Of a stretch of 64,000 nucleotides of DNA, positions 18,640 through 28,620 are shown piece by piece. The notes beneath the pieces are model-generated. The model searched no databases, had not been told where the DNA came from, and saw only the letters and a list, made by a program, of their open reading frames with translations. The stretch is taken from positions 1,821,501-1,885,500 of the forward strand of contig NZ_CP029257.1 of NCBI RefSeq assembly GCF_024399415.1. Reading direction: 5' to 3'. Numbering within the stretch: position 1 is the first letter of the stretch; each line of letters starts with the position of its first letter. Origin of the DNA: Streptococcus oralis (GTDB taxonomy: Bacteria; Bacillota; Bacilli; Lactobacillales; Streptococcaceae). Both the position numbers and the translations under genes were made by a program.

Positions 18640-19584
18640 ATGAAACAAGTTTTTCTCTCAACAACAACTGAATTTAAAGAGATCGACACGCTTGAACCGG
18701 GTACTTGGATCAATCTCGTCAATCCTACACAAAATGAATCGTTGGAAATCGCTAACGCCTTCGACATTGACATTGCCGACCTTCGAGCACCGCTCGATGC
18801 GGAAGAAATGTCCCGTATTACCATCGAAGACGAGTATACTTTGATCATCGTGGACGTTCCCATCACAGAGGAAAGAAACAATCGTACCTACTACGTTACG
18901 ATTCCGCTGGGGATTATCATCACCGAGGAAACCATTATCACCACCTGCTTGGAATCCCTCCCCGTTCTCGATGTCTTTATCAACCGTAGACTGCGCAACT
19001 TCTACACCTTTATGCGTTCACGTTTTATCTTCCAGATTCTCTACCGAAATGCCGAACTTTACCTTACAGCCCTCCGTTCGATCGACCGTAAGAGTGAACA
19101 GATCGAAAGTCAACTTCACAAATCTACTCGAAACGAAGAACTGATCGAGCTCATGGAATTGGAAAAGACCATCGTCTATTTCAAGGCCTCACTTAAGACG
19201 AACGAGCGCGTGATTAAGAAATTGACCAGCGCAACCAGCAATATCAAGAAATACCTAGAAGACGAAGACCTACTCGAAGACACTCTGATTGAAACCCAAC
19301 AGGCCATTGAGATGGCAGATATCTATGGAAACGTCCTTCACTCTATGACAGAGACCTTTGCCTCTATCATTTCCAATAACCAGAACAACATCATGAAGAC
19401 CCTGGCTCTCGTGACCATCGTTATGTCTGTCCCAACCATGATCTTCTCAGCCTACGGGATGAACTTTAAGGATAATGAAATCCCTCTGAACGGTGAGCCT
19501 CATGCCTTCTGGTTAATCGTCTTTATCGCCTTTGCTATGAGTGTTTCGCTCACTCTCTATCTCATCCATAAAAAATGGTTCTAA
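18640..19584 (+). CDS. corA: CorA-type magnesium/divalent cation channel
   Basis: 314 residues. Large cytosolic N-terminal domain, then two membrane segments at the C-terminus. The channel signature YGMNF closes TM1, and the short loop carries the acidic/Asn residues expected for cation capture. The protein ends KKWF, a basic CorA-type tail. It may be the constitutive Mg2+ route, complementing riboswitch-controlled MgtA 5 kb away. Followed after 11 bases by the DUF1129 gene. Confidence 0.95.
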   Translation: MKQVFLSTTTEFKEIDTLEPGTWINLVNPTQNESLEIANAFDIDIADLRAPLDAEEMSRITIEDEYTLIIVDVPITEERNNRTYYVTIPLGIIITEETIITTCLESLPVLDVFINRRLRNFYTFMRSRFIFQILYRNAELYLTALRSIDRKSEQIESQLHKSTRNEELIELMELEKTIVYFKASLKTNERVIKKLTSATSNIKKYLEDEDLLEDTLIETQQAIEMADIYGNVLHSMTETFASIISNNQNNIMKTLALVTIVMSVPTMIFSAYGMNFKDNEIPLNGEPHAFWLIVFIAFAMSVSLTLYLIHKKWF

Positions 19585-19595
19585 GAGGAATTCCT

Positions 19596-20273
19596 ATGTC
19601 TCAGATTGATTTACAAAAATTAACTAAGAAAAACCAAGAGTTTATCCACATCGCTACCCAACAATTTATCAAAGATGGTAAAACAGACGCTGAAATCAAG
19701 GCTATCTTTGAGGAAGTCATTCCTAAAATCCTTGAAGAGCAAGCCAAAGGAACAACAGCTCGTTCCCTCTACGGGGCTCCAACTCATTGGGCTCATAGCT
19801 TCACTGTCAAAGAGCAATATGAAAAAGAGCATCCAAAAGAAAATGATGATCCAAAACTCATGATTATGGACTCAGCCCTTTTTATCACCAGTCTCTTTGC
19901 ATTGGTTAGCGCTCTGACTACCTTCTTCTCTACAGATCAGGCTATTGGCTATGGTTTGATTACCCTCTTGTTGGTTGGACTTGTCGGAGGGGTGGCCTTC
20001 TACTTGATGTACTACTTTGTCTACCAGTATTATGGACCAGACACAGATCGTAGCCAGCGCCCTCCTTTCTGGAAGTCAATCCTCGTTATCCTGGCTTCTA
20101 TGGTCCTTTGGTTGGTTGTCTTCTTTGCAACAAGCTTCCTACCAGCCAACCTCAATCCAGTCCTTGCTCCATTGCCTTTGGCTATCCTGGGAGCTGCCCT
20201 TCTCGCTCTTCGCTTCTATCTCAAGAAACGTTTCAATATCCGAAGCGCAAGCGCGGGCCCATCACGTTATTAA
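19596..20273 (+). CDS. DUF1129 family membrane protein
   Basis: 225 residues from the ATG preceded by AAGAGG. The N-terminal third is cytosolic (LTKKNQEFIHIATQQFIKDG resembles a DUF1129 helical region), followed by four hydrophobic segments (TTFFST.. to the basic C-terminus). The family is conserved in streptococci and its function is unknown. It is co-transcribed with corA in this and related genomes, which hints at a membrane-linked role without proving it. Confidence 0.88.
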   Translation: MSQIDLQKLTKKNQEFIHIATQQFIKDGKTDAEIKAIFEEVIPKILEEQAKGTTARSLYGAPTHWAHSFTVKEQYEKEHPKENDDPKLMIMDSALFITSLFALVSALTTFFSTDQAIGYGLITLLLVGLVGGVAFYLMYYFVYQYYGPDTDRSQRPPFWKSILVILASMVLWLVVFFATSFLPANLNPVLAPLPLAILGAALLALRFYLKKRFNIRSASAGPSRY

Positions 20274-20288
20274 GAAAAGTGAAAAGCT

Positions 20289-20636
20289 ATGGCATATAGT
20301 CAATCTTTAGCTCAGCAGATTCGAAAAATTCTAGCGCTCAAACTTCCTCCCCAAATTTTCGAAGAAGAGCTAGAAGAAAAGAAACTGTTTGGTGGCCTTG
20401 CCTTTATGATTCGTGGGAAAATGGTCCTTACAGTCAGTTCCAGAAAGGACGAGCTGGTTATGGTGAGAATTGGCGAAGAACTGGAAAAGCAAGTTCTACC
20501 CCGAACAGGAGCTCATACTACATTGATGAGAGGGCGCCTTTATCACGGCTATATAGACCTAGATATAGAAGGTCAAAAAGAACTTCCTTACTGGATTGAT
20601 TTAGCTCTCTCCTATAATCAAGAGTTGACCAAGTAA
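20289..20636 (+). CDS. TfoX N-terminal domain protein
   Basis: 115 residues. The segment KKLFGGLAFMIRGKMVLTV is typical of the TfoX/Sxy N-terminal fold, and the C-terminal TfoX domain is absent. In proteobacteria Sxy regulates competence, but stand-alone N-domains in Firmicutes have no proven function. Third gene of the corA cluster, 15 bases after DUF1129, closed by a terminator. Confidence 0.85.
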   Translation: MAYSQSLAQQIRKILALKLPPQIFEEELEEKKLFGGLAFMIRGKMVLTVSSRKDELVMVRIGEELEKQVLPRTGAHTTLMRGRLYHGYIDLDIEGQKELPYWIDLALSYNQELTK

Positions 20637-20670
20637 CTCATATCTAGTGAGATTAGAGATTAGAAAAACG

Positions 20671-20702
20671 AAAAGCAACTGCAAAGGCGGTTGCTTTTTT
20701 TC
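20671..20702 (+). terminator. terminator of the corA cluster
   Basis: AAAGCAAC-tgcaaaggcg-GTTGCTTT stem followed by a T-run. Confidence 0.85.
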
Positions 20703-20804
20703 CTGCTTTCTTGAGATTCAATAGCACTTCTGAGTCTCATTATTGTAGTTTTCTCTCACCTTTTGTGATAAAATAGGCTCAATCAATTTCTAGGAGGATG
20801 AGAT

Positions 20805-21839
20805 ATGGTTTCTACTATTGGTATTGTTAGTTTGTCTAGTGGTGTTATCGGAGAGGATTTTGTCAAACACGAAGTCGATTTGGGTGTCCAACGTCTCAAG
20901 GATTTGGGACTCAATCCTGTCTTTTTACCCCATTCGCTAAAGGGCTTGGACTTTATCAAGGATCATCCCGAGACGCGTGCAGAGGATTTGATGCAGGCCT
21001 TTTCGGACGATAGCATCGACATGATCCTATGCGCCATCGGTGGGGATGATACCTATCGCTTGCTACCTTATCTTTTTGAAAATGACCAACTACAAAAGGT
21101 TATCAAACCAAAGATTTTTCTCGGTTTCTCGGATACGACCATGAACCATCTCATGTTGCATAAACTAGGAATCAAGACTTTTTACGGCCAATCCTTTCTA
21201 GCGGACATTTGTGAGTTAGACAAAGAAATGTTGCCCTATAGCCTCCACTACTTTAAAGAACTGATCGAGACTGGGAGAATCTCAGAAATCCGCCCTAGCG
21301 ACCTTTGGTATGAGGAACGGACTGATTTTAGTCCCAAGGCCCTGGGAACAGCTCGTATCAGTCATGTAAATACAGGTTTTGACTTGTTACAAGGAAATGC
21401 CCAGTTTGAGGGAGAAATTCTCGGAGGTTGCCTTGAATCTCTCTATGATATCTTTGATAACTCTCGATATGCAGACAGTAGAGAACTCTGCCGAGAGTAC
21501 AAACTCTTCCCTGACTTATCCGACTGGGAAGGAAAGATCCTCTTACTAGAAACAAGTGAAGAAAAACCTGAACCTGATGATTTCAAAAAGATGGTGCTGG
21601 CTTTGAAAGAAACTGGGGTATTTGAGGTCATCAGTGGACTCTTGGTCGGAAAGCCAATGGATGAAGCCTTCTATGACGACTATAAAGAGGCACTAATGAG
21701 CATCGTTGACAGCAATATCCCAATTGTCTATAATCTAAACGTTGGGCACGCCACACCAAGAGCCATTGTACCCTTTGGCGTCTATGCTTATGTGGATGCA
21801 AAAGAGCAAGTCATTCGCTTTGACTATAACAAAAAATAA
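20805..21839 (+). CDS. S66 family peptidase (LD-carboxypeptidase / MccF-like)
   Basis: 344 residues. Serine peptidase of family S66, which includes murein LD-carboxypeptidase and the microcin C7 self-immunity peptidase MccF. The GGDDTYRLLPYL oxyanion region, the nucleophile Ser in FLGFSDTT, a Glu in GEILGGCLESL and a His in NVGHATPR give the Ser-Glu-His triad. No signal peptide, so it acts in the cytoplasm, which fits peptide detoxification or muropeptide recycling. SD AGGAGG precedes the ATG. Confidence 0.9.
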   Translation: MVSTIGIVSLSSGVIGEDFVKHEVDLGVQRLKDLGLNPVFLPHSLKGLDFIKDHPETRAEDLMQAFSDDSIDMILCAIGGDDTYRLLPYLFENDQLQKVIKPKIFLGFSDTTMNHLMLHKLGIKTFYGQSFLADICELDKEMLPYSLHYFKELIETGRISEIRPSDLWYEERTDFSPKALGTARISHVNTGFDLLQGNAQFEGEILGGCLESLYDIFDNSRYADSRELCREYKLFPDLSDWEGKILLLETSEEKPEPDDFKKMVLALKETGVFEVISGLLVGKPMDEAFYDDYKEALMSIVDSNIPIVYNLNVGHATPRAIVPFGVYAYVDAKEQVIRFDYNKK

Positions 21840-21944
21840 ACAATTTCTCCATTTTTGTGCTTTGGTATTGATTTTCGTTACAATTTGTGTCTGAATTTAT
21901 TGCATTTTGCTTATTTCTATGATATCTTTTTAAAGGAGGTGTAT

Positions 21945-22208
21945 ATGACTAAACAAAAAATAAATCAAATTGTCGGTTCAATCGGGGCCTTTATCGGGAT
22001 TATTGTATTTATCGCCTACATCCCACAAATTTTTGCCAATTTACAAGGCAACAAGGCTCAACCATTTCAGCCTTTATCCGCAGCAGTATCTTGTTTAATT
22101 TGGGTTATTTACGGATGGACAAAAGAACCTAAGAAGGATTGGATACTAATTATTCCAAACTCAGCCGGCGTTGTCTTAGGTGGACTGACATTTCTCACTG
22201 CACTATAA
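21945..22208 (+). CDS. SemiSWEET-type PQ-loop sugar transporter
   Basis: 87 residues and three membrane segments, one PQ-loop repeat. YIPQIF in TM1 is the diagnostic PQ motif, and SAAVSCLIWVIYG supplies the conserved Asn/Trp-bearing second segment. SemiSWEETs work as dimers moving sugars across the membrane. The start is set by a perfect SD AAAGGAGGT 5 bases before the ATG; the upstream open frame adds a non-conserved extension. Confidence 0.9.
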   Translation: MTKQKINQIVGSIGAFIGIIVFIAYIPQIFANLQGNKAQPFQPLSAAVSCLIWVIYGWTKEPKKDWILIIPNSAGVVLGGLTFLTAL

Positions 22209-22227
22209 AAATTACTAGCATATAATC

Positions 22228-22257
22228 AAAAAGCTGAGAAACTCATCTCAGCTTTTT
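22228..22257. terminator. bidirectional terminator between SemiSWEET and tag
   Basis: AAAAAGCTGAGA-aactca-TCTCAGCTTTTT, A- and T-runs on opposite sides, converging genes. Confidence 0.85.
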
Positions 22258-22287
22258 CTATATTCTCAGATAATTAGACGCCTGCAC

Positions 22288-22854
22288 TCACTTATTTCCG
22301 CTTTTCCACTCACAATCATTTTCGTGGTCGTCAATCAGACCTGCCGCTTGTAGAAAAGCTAAAACTGCGACTGGACCTGTGAACTTGAAGCCTCGTTTTT
22401 TGAGATCTTGAGATAACTTTTCAGACAAGGCTGTTTTAGCAGGTGCTAGGTGATAGTCAGGAACATCATTCACGATCGTTTTTCCCTCAACAAAGGACCA
22501 GAGATAAGCGTCAAAAGAGCCAAAGGTTTTCTGGACTTGTAAAAATGCTTGGGCGTTGGCACGCGTCGCAAAAATCTTGGCTCGATTTCGAATGATGGCT
22601 GGATTCTCTAACATGGCTTCCAACTCCCCATCTGTCATTTCCGCGACCTCTTGAATTTGATAGCCATGAAATGCTTCTCGGAATCCTTGGCGTTTGTTTA
22701 GTACCGTTTCCCAAGATAGACCCGACTGGTAAGTTTCCAAACAAAGCAACTCAAAAAGAGCACGGTCATCATGAAGGGGTTGGCCCCACTCTTCATCATG
22801 ATAGGCCACATATAATGGGTTGTTCATTTTAACCCAACCACAGCGTTTTGTCAT
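22288..22854 (-). CDS. tag: DNA-3-methyladenine glycosylase I
   Basis: 188 residues. Base-excision repair enzyme removing 3-methyladenine. Begins MTKRCGWVKMNNP with the zinc-snap Cys, carries YHDEEWGQP and LSWETVLNKR motifs and ends with a His/Cys (DDHENDCEW) that completes the zinc site. Starts 9 bases after the ruvA stop, in the mutL-MFS-ruvA-tag gene order seen across streptococci. Confidence 0.95.
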   Translation of the reverse strand: MTKRCGWVKMNNPLYVAYHDEEWGQPLHDDRALFELLCLETYQSGLSWETVLNKRQGFREAFHGYQIQEVAEMTDGELEAMLENPAIIRNRAKIFATRANAQAFLQVQKTFGSFDAYLWSFVEGKTIVNDVPDYHLAPAKTALSEKLSQDLKKRGFKFTGPVAVLAFLQAAGLIDDHENDCEWKSGNK

Positions 22855-22863
22855 AAAAATCTC

Positions 22864-23457
22864 CTATTTTACCAACATCTTAAGGGCCGACTTGATATAG
22901 TTCTCAGCTGTGTCTGTCGTTCCTTCAAAGAATTTCTTGATTTTCTTAAGCTCGGTTGCCTTGTAGCCCAGTGCCAACATGGCTTCCATAGCTTCTTCCA
23001 GTTCTTGGTTTTCAGCGCTGGTTTGCACTGCCACCTTGGCAGGAAGGTCATCACTAGCCACGACTACCTTGCCTTCCAAGTCCAGCACCATCTGTTGGGC
23101 TGTTTTCTTGCCAATTTTAGGGAACTTGGTCAAGTAGGTGATGTTCTTAGTCTCGATCGCCTGAACCAAGCCAGCATTGTCATCGGCAGCGATAATAGCA
23201 AGAGCTGACACAGGACCAATCCCTGAGACCGAAATCAAGCTGAGAAAGAGCTTCTTCTCGTCTTCTGAACGAAAGCCGTAAAGCAGATGGGCATCCTCAC
23301 GGACAACTTGGTGCACATAAATCTGAGTTTCTTGATTCACCTGACCTGAATAGGCATAAGGATTGGCCACATGCAGGATATAGCCGATACCGTTAGCTTC
23401 TAGGACGATGTATTTAGCAGTGATTTTGGTAATGATTCCTTTTAGATATTCGTACAT
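22864..23457 (-). CDS. ruvA: Holliday junction DNA helicase subunit RuvA
   Basis: 197 residues in three domains: OB-fold (1-65), tandem HhH ([22 protein letters not shown]) and the C-terminal RuvB-binding domain. Binds four-way junctions and directs RuvB. The ATG of MYEYLKG is chosen; an in-frame GTG three codons upstream is less likely. Overlap of the first codons with TACGAATA is coincidental coding (Tyr-Glu-Tyr). Follows the MFS gene after 12 bases. Confidence 0.96.
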   Translation of the reverse strand: MYEYLKGIITKITAKYIVLEANGIGYILHVANPYAYSGQVNQETQIYVHQVVREDAHLLYGFRSEDEKKLFLSLISVSGIGPVSALAIIAADDNAGLVQAIETKNITYLTKFPKIGKKTAQQMVLDLEGKVVVASDDLPAKVAVQTSAENQELEEAMEAMLALGYKATELKKIKKFFEGTTDTAENYIKSALKMLVK

Positions 23458-23469
23458 AATTTTCACTTT

Positions 23470-24702
23470 CTATAATTGATTTGCAATTCCTTGTAAATGC
23501 GCTGCTCTGATGATAAGAAGCAACCCAAGTACTGCACACACAATAAAAACGAGCCAAACACCTACAGCACCTGTTGCAGCGCTGATAGAAATCATCGCCC
23601 CCGCTAAAATAGACGCTAAAGGCTGCGCCATATTAAGGAAACCTGAGTAGGTTCCGAGCTTATTCTCATTCATCATTTCCGCCCGCAAAACTTGGCTTGG
23701 TGGCATGCAGATGAGTTCCCCCATAGTATAGAGAATGGCTAGCAAAAACAGAGCCCAGAAACTCCTGAAGACAATGGTGAAAAGCATACCCAAGTCAAAG
23801 ATAATACTTCCCAATAAAAACTGCGGTATGATCTTCATTTCCTTGGTCAAACGATTGGCAGTCGTTATGAAGCAAACAATAATCAGGGTATTGATAAAAA
23901 CCATGATACTGAGCATCTTAGCTCCTGAAATATGAATACCGAAAATACTACTCGCGATGAATGACTCTTTCAAATGAACGGGTATATAATTGTCAATTTG
24001 CAACCAGATAACACCATTAAATACAGTCCCTAACGTATAAAGTAGGAAAATTTTGTCCTGAAAAACAGAAACATAATTTTTCACAGTTGCCAAAGGACTG
24101 CTACCATGCTCAAAGACCAGATTAGCTGGCTTGCTTTCTGAAAAATATTTCCAAGCGAGGAAAAAATTCAAGAAGCTAATCACCGTCAAAACCAAAAGCA
24201 ACTCAAAAAAATGGTGGTCGTAAAAGAAACCTGCAAGCCCTGCTCCTAACATAACGGATACATTGACAAACCAATAACTAATCGTATAAACGAAACGGCG
24301 ATTTTGCTCGTCGGTCAAATCAATAATCATCGCATCAATAGCCGGCCAAGAGAAAGTTCCTGCGGTCTCTGCCAGCAACATTCCGACAAAAGTCAAAAAG
24401 GGAAAAATATGATTAGGCATATTTGCCAGCAGAACAAGAAAGTAGCCACTAGCAAGACCAAAGTTTCCCCAGTCAATGACTTTCTTACGTCCCCAAAGAT
24501 CCGCCAAATGTCCACCATACAGCCCAGCTAAAAAACCAATGAGTTTGGTTGCGATCATCAATAACCCCGCCCAAAAGGCTCCAAAATATTGAACATAGTA
24601 CATGGCCATAAAAGGAGTAATGGCACTCTCTAAAATCCGTGCTACAAAGCTCATCCATTCCCGCATTTGAATTTGCTTGGGGAGGGCAAAAAATTCTTTC
24701 AT
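23470..24702 (-). CDS. MFS transporter, LmrP-like
   Basis: 410 residues with 12 hydrophobic segments. MFS motif A is clear between TM2 and TM3 (GGHLADLWGRKK). The position between mutL and ruvA is where other streptococci carry an LmrP-type multidrug transporter, and acidic residues inside TM segments fit a proton-driven multidrug antiporter. Substrate unproven. SD AAAGGAATG lies a few bases upstream of the ATG. Confidence 0.88.
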   Translation of the reverse strand: MKEFFALPKQIQMREWMSFVARILESAITPFMAMYYVQYFGAFWAGLLMIATKLIGFLAGLYGGHLADLWGRKKVIDWGNFGLASGYFLVLLANMPNHIFPFLTFVGMLLAETAGTFSWPAIDAMIIDLTDEQNRRFVYTISYWFVNVSVMLGAGLAGFFYDHHFFELLLVLTVISFLNFFLAWKYFSESKPANLVFEHGSSPLATVKNYVSVFQDKIFLLYTLGTVFNGVIWLQIDNYIPVHLKESFIASSIFGIHISGAKMLSIMVFINTLIIVCFITTANRLTKEMKIIPQFLLGSIIFDLGMLFTIVFRSFWALFLLAILYTMGELICMPPSQVLRAEMMNENKLGTYSGFLNMAQPLASILAGAMISISAATGAVGVWLVFIVCAVLGLLLIIRAAHLQGIANQL

Positions 24703-24794
24703 CTTTCATTCCTTTTTCATAATTTCTTCGCTTTTTCTTACCTAGTATATCATATTTTTTTGCTGAAAACTGCAAACACAAGTGCAACCTCTGG

Positions 24795-24823
24795 TTGACA
24801 AATAGTACAGGAGATTGTATTCT
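24795..24823 (+). promoter_or_regulatory. promoter of the XRE regulator gene
   Basis: TTGACA (24795-24800), 17 bases, TATTCT (24818-24823). Confidence 0.75.
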
Positions 24824-24871
24824 CATTATAAGTAAAAATTGTTAGGATAGAGGTAGAAAAAGGAGGATAGA

Positions 24872-25372
24872 ATGATGAAACTCGCAGAAAAACTATTTGA
24901 ACTCCGAAAGGAAAAAGGTTGGTCCCAAGAAAAGCTAGCAGAAAAAATTAATGTTTCTCGGCAAAGCATCTCAAAATGGGAGTCTGGACAAGTCCTTCCA
25001 GAAATCGAAAAAATCATTGAATTAAGCAAGATTTTCCAAGTAACAACTGACTATCTACTACTAGATGAAAATTCTGAAAAAACTTCTACAGAAATGATCT
25101 TGGAGGAAGACAAGGACAAATACTATAAAGAGGTTAAATCCTATGGTCTCTGGCAAGTGATTTATATTTTCGTCTTGGCTTTGGCTATCTATCTCTTTTT
25201 AGCTGGTTCTAGTTTCCCGGCCGAATTCACCGTCTGGATTTGGCTGACCTTCGTTCTCTTAATCGCTTCAGCGATTGCTATCAACAAAGCTCTCAAAACC
25301 AAACAGCGTTATCTTGATAAGGTGATTGGTCTTGAGAATCCTTTGAACCAAGACGACTCTACAAAACCTTGA
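24872..25372 (+). CDS. XRE-family regulator with C-terminal membrane segments
   Basis: 166 residues. A Cro/CI-type HTH (about 5-60: [25 protein letters not shown]) is followed by a charged linker and two hydrophobic segments (about 92-135). This architecture, cytosolic HTH tethered to the membrane, is common in Firmicutes next to transporters or antimicrobial-response genes. SD AAGGAGG. Divergent from the MFS gene 23470-24702, which is a plausible target. Confidence 0.88.
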   Translation: MMKLAEKLFELRKEKGWSQEKLAEKINVSRQSISKWESGQVLPEIEKIIELSKIFQVTTDYLLLDENSEKTSTEMILEEDKDKYYKEVKSYGLWQVIYIFVLALAIYLFLAGSSFPAEFTVWIWLTFVLLIASAIAINKALKTKQRYLDKVIGLENPLNQDDSTKP

Positions 25373-25483
25373 GTCAATTGAATCATATTTCTCATTACTT
25401 TTATAGGACTGGTCTTGTCAAGCAAGTGTAAACCTCATGTCAAGTTGCCCAAGTCCAATCAAAGTTCCCACCTTAGAAAAACT

Positions 25484-25517
25484 AAAAAGCCTTGTTCAAA
25501 GGGAACAAAGGCTTTTT
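25484..25517. terminator. bidirectional terminator, XRE gene and mutL
   Basis: AAAAAGCCTTGTTC-aaag-GGAACAAAGGCTTTTT; ends 7 bases before the mutL stop. Confidence 0.85.
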
Positions 25518-25523
25518 GTGTTC

Positions 25524-27473
25524 TTAATATTTCCCCAACTCTCGGAGGCTGGTGTGATTTTCCTGAATACGTCGGAACATCTTTTCCATATCTGACTTGG
25601 TGAAATGCACCAAAACAGGACGTCCATGAGGACAGTTATATGGGTTGTCGCATTGAGAGAGTTGGTAGAGGAGTTGTCTAGCCGAGTGGTCATCGATACG
25701 ATGGTTGGCCTTGATAGACCGCTTGCAGGACATCATAATGGCCAACTCTGCTCGGTATTTCTTAATCGAAACTTCTTTAGTCAAGAGGAGCATGTCGCAC
25801 ATTTCATAGATACCAGATTCGATTTCCTCTTCGGTCATCCAGATGGGATGTTCACGCAGGATGAATTGATTTTCTCCATACTCTGCTAGAAAGACGCCCA
25901 CTTCCTCCAAAAGATGCATTCTTTCTTTAAGACGAAGGGCATCATCCGCTGGGAATTCAAAGATGTAGGGCACTAGGAGTTGTTGCTGACTCTGGTCAAC
26001 ATTGCCAATGCTCTCTCGGTATTCCTCGTATTTGACCCGTTCCTGTGCCGCATGCTGATCTATGATGTAAAGCCCATCTCTACCTTGAGCAAAGAGATAG
26101 GTCCCATGCATTTGTCCGAAAAACTCCAACTCTGGAAAGCTGGATGATTCTTCTCTCTCCAGCTTGTCATAAGCCTTATCAAGACTGGCTAAGTCTAACT
26201 CTGGATGGTCTAATTGGTCATAGCTAGCTGGTTTTCTTTCTGCAAAATGCAGTTTTGCAGGCTTGGTCAACTGGTCCAAGGTTTCCTTGGCAAACAGGGT
26301 CAAATCCTGTCTTTCCTCAGTTAATTCAACCTGATGATCAGCCACCTCAGCTTGACTGGGTTTTGAGAGTTCTGTTTTTTCATAGTAAAGCGTATTTTCT
26401 TTGAGTGGGAGAATAGTTTGCTCTACCTTTTGACGATTGCGCACGGTCGACTTGGCAAGATTTTCTAAAGCATCAGGAATCAAGGCTTGTTCCTTGAGAC
26501 TATTTGAAATAGCTTCTGAAACCAGCGCCATCAGTTCTCTTTCCTTAGAAATCCGCACTTCTTGCTTGGTTGGATGCACATTGACATCAGCCAGATAAGG
26601 ATCAATATGGATGTGAATGACAGCCAGTGGGAAACGCCCCACCATGAGCTTGCTGCCGTAACCATCTAAAATAGCACGGTTGAGCAGGAAGTTTTTGATA
26701 TAACGGCCATTGATAAAGAGACTGATATAGTTGCGGTTTGCACGAGTCAACTCAGGTAAGGACACAAAACCTGAAATTTCGAAATCTAAGTCAGAGTTTT
26801 CAATAGCAATCATCTTTTTAGCGCTTGCTAAACCGTAAATCCCTGCGATGGCTTGGCGTAGTTGACCAGTCCCTGCTGTCCGCGTCATTTCCTTGCCATC
26901 ACTGATTAAACTAAAAGAAATCTCAGGATGAGCCAATCCCAGACGGTTGACAATATCAATGATATGAGACAGCTCCGCTTGCTGGCTCTTCATATACTTG
27001 AGACGGGCAGGTGTGTTGAAAAAGAGGTCCTCCACACAAACTTTGGTCCCCACAGGACTAGTCGCTGGGATGACTTCCTCAACTTCTCCCCCACGCGCAA
27101 CGAGCTTGGTCCCATGACTCGCACCATCCACCGCCGTCAACAAAGTCAAAACACTGACAGACGCGATAGAGGGCAGGGCTTCACCACGAAAACCAAGCGT
27201 CCGAATCCGAAAGAGATCTGCTTGATTTTTTATCTTACTGGTCGCATGGCGACGCAAGGCCAACTCCACCTCATCGTGGGCAATTCCATGACCATTATCT
27301 GTGATTTGAATTTTCTTGAGACCGGATTCCTCGATCTCAATGATAATCTGATTAGAGCCCGCGTCAATGGCATTTTCTACCAACTCTTTAACCACACTGG
27401 CAGGACGTTCAATGACCTCTCCTGCCGCGATCTGGTTTGCCAACACTTCTGGCAATTCAATAATATGAGACAT
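25524..27473 (-). CDS. mutL: DNA mismatch repair protein MutL (HexB)
   Basis: 649 residues. GHKL ATPase N-domain with NAIDAG, DNGHGI and GFRGEAL motifs; an acidic, Ser/Glu-rich linker (about 340-450); C-terminal dimerisation domain with [11 protein letters not shown] and CPHGRP. Couples MutS recognition to repair; called HexB in pneumococcus. A TATAAT-type -10 lies about 50 bases upstream. Encoded about 1 kb from mutS, separated by the LytTR pair. Confidence 0.96.
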   Translation of the reverse strand: MSHIIELPEVLANQIAAGEVIERPASVVKELVENAIDAGSNQIIIEIEESGLKKIQITDNGHGIAHDEVELALRRHATSKIKNQADLFRIRTLGFRGEALPSIASVSVLTLLTAVDGASHGTKLVARGGEVEEVIPATSPVGTKVCVEDLFFNTPARLKYMKSQQAELSHIIDIVNRLGLAHPEISFSLISDGKEMTRTAGTGQLRQAIAGIYGLASAKKMIAIENSDLDFEISGFVSLPELTRANRNYISLFINGRYIKNFLLNRAILDGYGSKLMVGRFPLAVIHIHIDPYLADVNVHPTKQEVRISKERELMALVSEAISNSLKEQALIPDALENLAKSTVRNRQKVEQTILPLKENTLYYEKTELSKPSQAEVADHQVELTEERQDLTLFAKETLDQLTKPAKLHFAERKPASYDQLDHPELDLASLDKAYDKLEREESSSFPELEFFGQMHGTYLFAQGRDGLYIIDQHAAQERVKYEEYRESIGNVDQSQQQLLVPYIFEFPADDALRLKERMHLLEEVGVFLAEYGENQFILREHPIWMTEEEIESGIYEMCDMLLLTKEVSIKKYRAELAIMMSCKRSIKANHRIDDHSARQLLYQLSQCDNPYNCPHGRPVLVHFTKSDMEKMFRRIQENHTSLRELGKY

Positions 27474-27681
27474 CCTTCAGCCCCTTTCTGTATCTATTTT
27501 CCTAGAAATTGATTAGTGCTATTATACCATATTTCAGATGTTACCAGAAAAAGCAAATACCACATAGACTCCAAATCTCTCCACATAGGCAAAAGCTCTT
27601 GCCATGGGTCGTAAAATAGTGTTTAATAAAGGTGTACAGGAAGTGATCACAACCTTGTATGAAATATAAGGAGGGAAATTT

Positions 27682-28122
27682 ATGAAAGTAGAACTACAGA
27701 TTAAGGAGACTTACGAGGAGGAAAAGCTGATTGTCCAAACTCCTCAGCCGACCGAAAAAGTCCAGAAAGTCATCGAGTTCGCAGAAAATCTTGACCAAAA
27801 AGAAACAATCAAAGGAAAGATTGATAATCAGGTCTATCTAGTTAAGATTGGTAAGATACAACGCTTCTATATCGAGAATCGTAAGGTTTTAGCAGAAACT
27901 GCATCTCAGACCTACACCATTGATTTGCGTCTCTATCAAGTTCTTGACATTCTGCCGACCACTTTTATCCAAATTTCCCAATCAGAAATCGTTAATATTG
28001 ACGCTATCTCTCATCTCAAACTCACGCCCAACGGTCTGGTTGAAATTTTCTTAAAAAACGAAAGCTTCACCTACTCTTCACGCCGTTACCTAAAAACCAT
28101 CAAGGAGAAATTAGAACTATGA
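27682..28122 (+). CDS. LytTR-domain transcriptional regulator
   Basis: 146 residues. The C-terminal half is a LytTR DNA-binding domain (IQRFYIENRKVLAET, FIQISQSEIVNIDAISHL, YSSRRYLKTIKEKL). No receiver domain. Stop overlaps the next gene's start (ATGA). Pairs of a LytTR protein and a small membrane protein form LytTR regulatory systems such as HdrRM and BrsRM of S. mutans, where the membrane protein restrains the regulator and the regulator activates its own operon. SD AAGGAGG. Confidence 0.9.
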   Translation: MKVELQIKETYEEEKLIVQTPQPTEKVQKVIEFAENLDQKETIKGKIDNQVYLVKIGKIQRFYIENRKVLAETASQTYTIDLRLYQVLDILPTTFIQISQSEIVNIDAISHLKLTPNGLVEIFLKNESFTYSSRRYLKTIKEKLEL

Positions 28123-28577
28123 AAAAACAAATCTTTCATGATGCAGCCGCTGGTGTACTTATCGGCCTCATCCTCTCTATCCTCTTTTCACTCATGTACG
28201 CCCCAAATACCTATGCCCCACTGAGTCCCGAGTCTCTCATCGGCCAAGTGATGGCTCAACATCAGGTTCACGGTGCTCTAGTCTTGCTCTACTGTATGGT
28301 CATCTGGTCAGCTATCGGCGTTCTCTTTAGCTTTGGTGGTCGTTTATTCAGCCGTGACTGGAGCTTACTCCGTGCAACACTTTCCCATTTCTTCCTCATG
28401 CTGGCTGGCTTTGTCCCACTAGCAACTCTGGCTGGTTGGTTCCCCTTCCACTGGACCTTCTATTTCCAGCTCATTCCAGAGTTTGCGATCGTCTATCTCA
28501 TCATCTGGGTTATTCTCTATAAAAGAGAAGCTAAAAAAGTAGACCACATCAATCAACTCTTGGCCCATAAAAAGTAA
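28119..28577 (+). CDS. DUF3021 membrane protein, likely partner of the LytTR regulator
   Basis: 152 residues with four hydrophobic segments and a short basic C-terminus (KREAKKVDHINQLLAHKK). Matches the membrane partner type of LytTR systems. Translationally coupled through the ATGA overlap. By analogy it holds the LytTR regulator inactive; the signal is unknown. Followed by a strong terminator. Confidence 0.85.
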   Translation: MKKQIFHDAAAGVLIGLILSILFSLMYAPNTYAPLSPESLIGQVMAQHQVHGALVLLYCMVIWSAIGVLFSFGGRLFSRDWSLLRATLSHFFLMLAGFVPLATLAGWFPFHWTFYFQLIPEFAIVYLIIWVILYKREAKKVDHINQLLAHKK

Positions 28578-28588
28578 TAGAGAAAAAT

Positions 28589-28620
28589 CCCACTCACAAA
28601 AATGTGAGTGGGCTCTTTTT
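28589..28620. terminator. bidirectional terminator, DUF3021 gene and mutS
   Basis: CCCACTCAC-aaaaat-GTGAGTGGG followed by CTCTTTTT on the plus strand; the minus-strand A-rich side offers a T-run for mutS. Confidence 0.85.

Noticed and set aside
23447..23454. TACGAATA inside the first codons of ruvA, looking like a cin-box
   Set aside because: It lies within the coding sequence (Tyr-Glu-Tyr) rather than upstream of the start, so it cannot drive ruvA; coincidence is likely.
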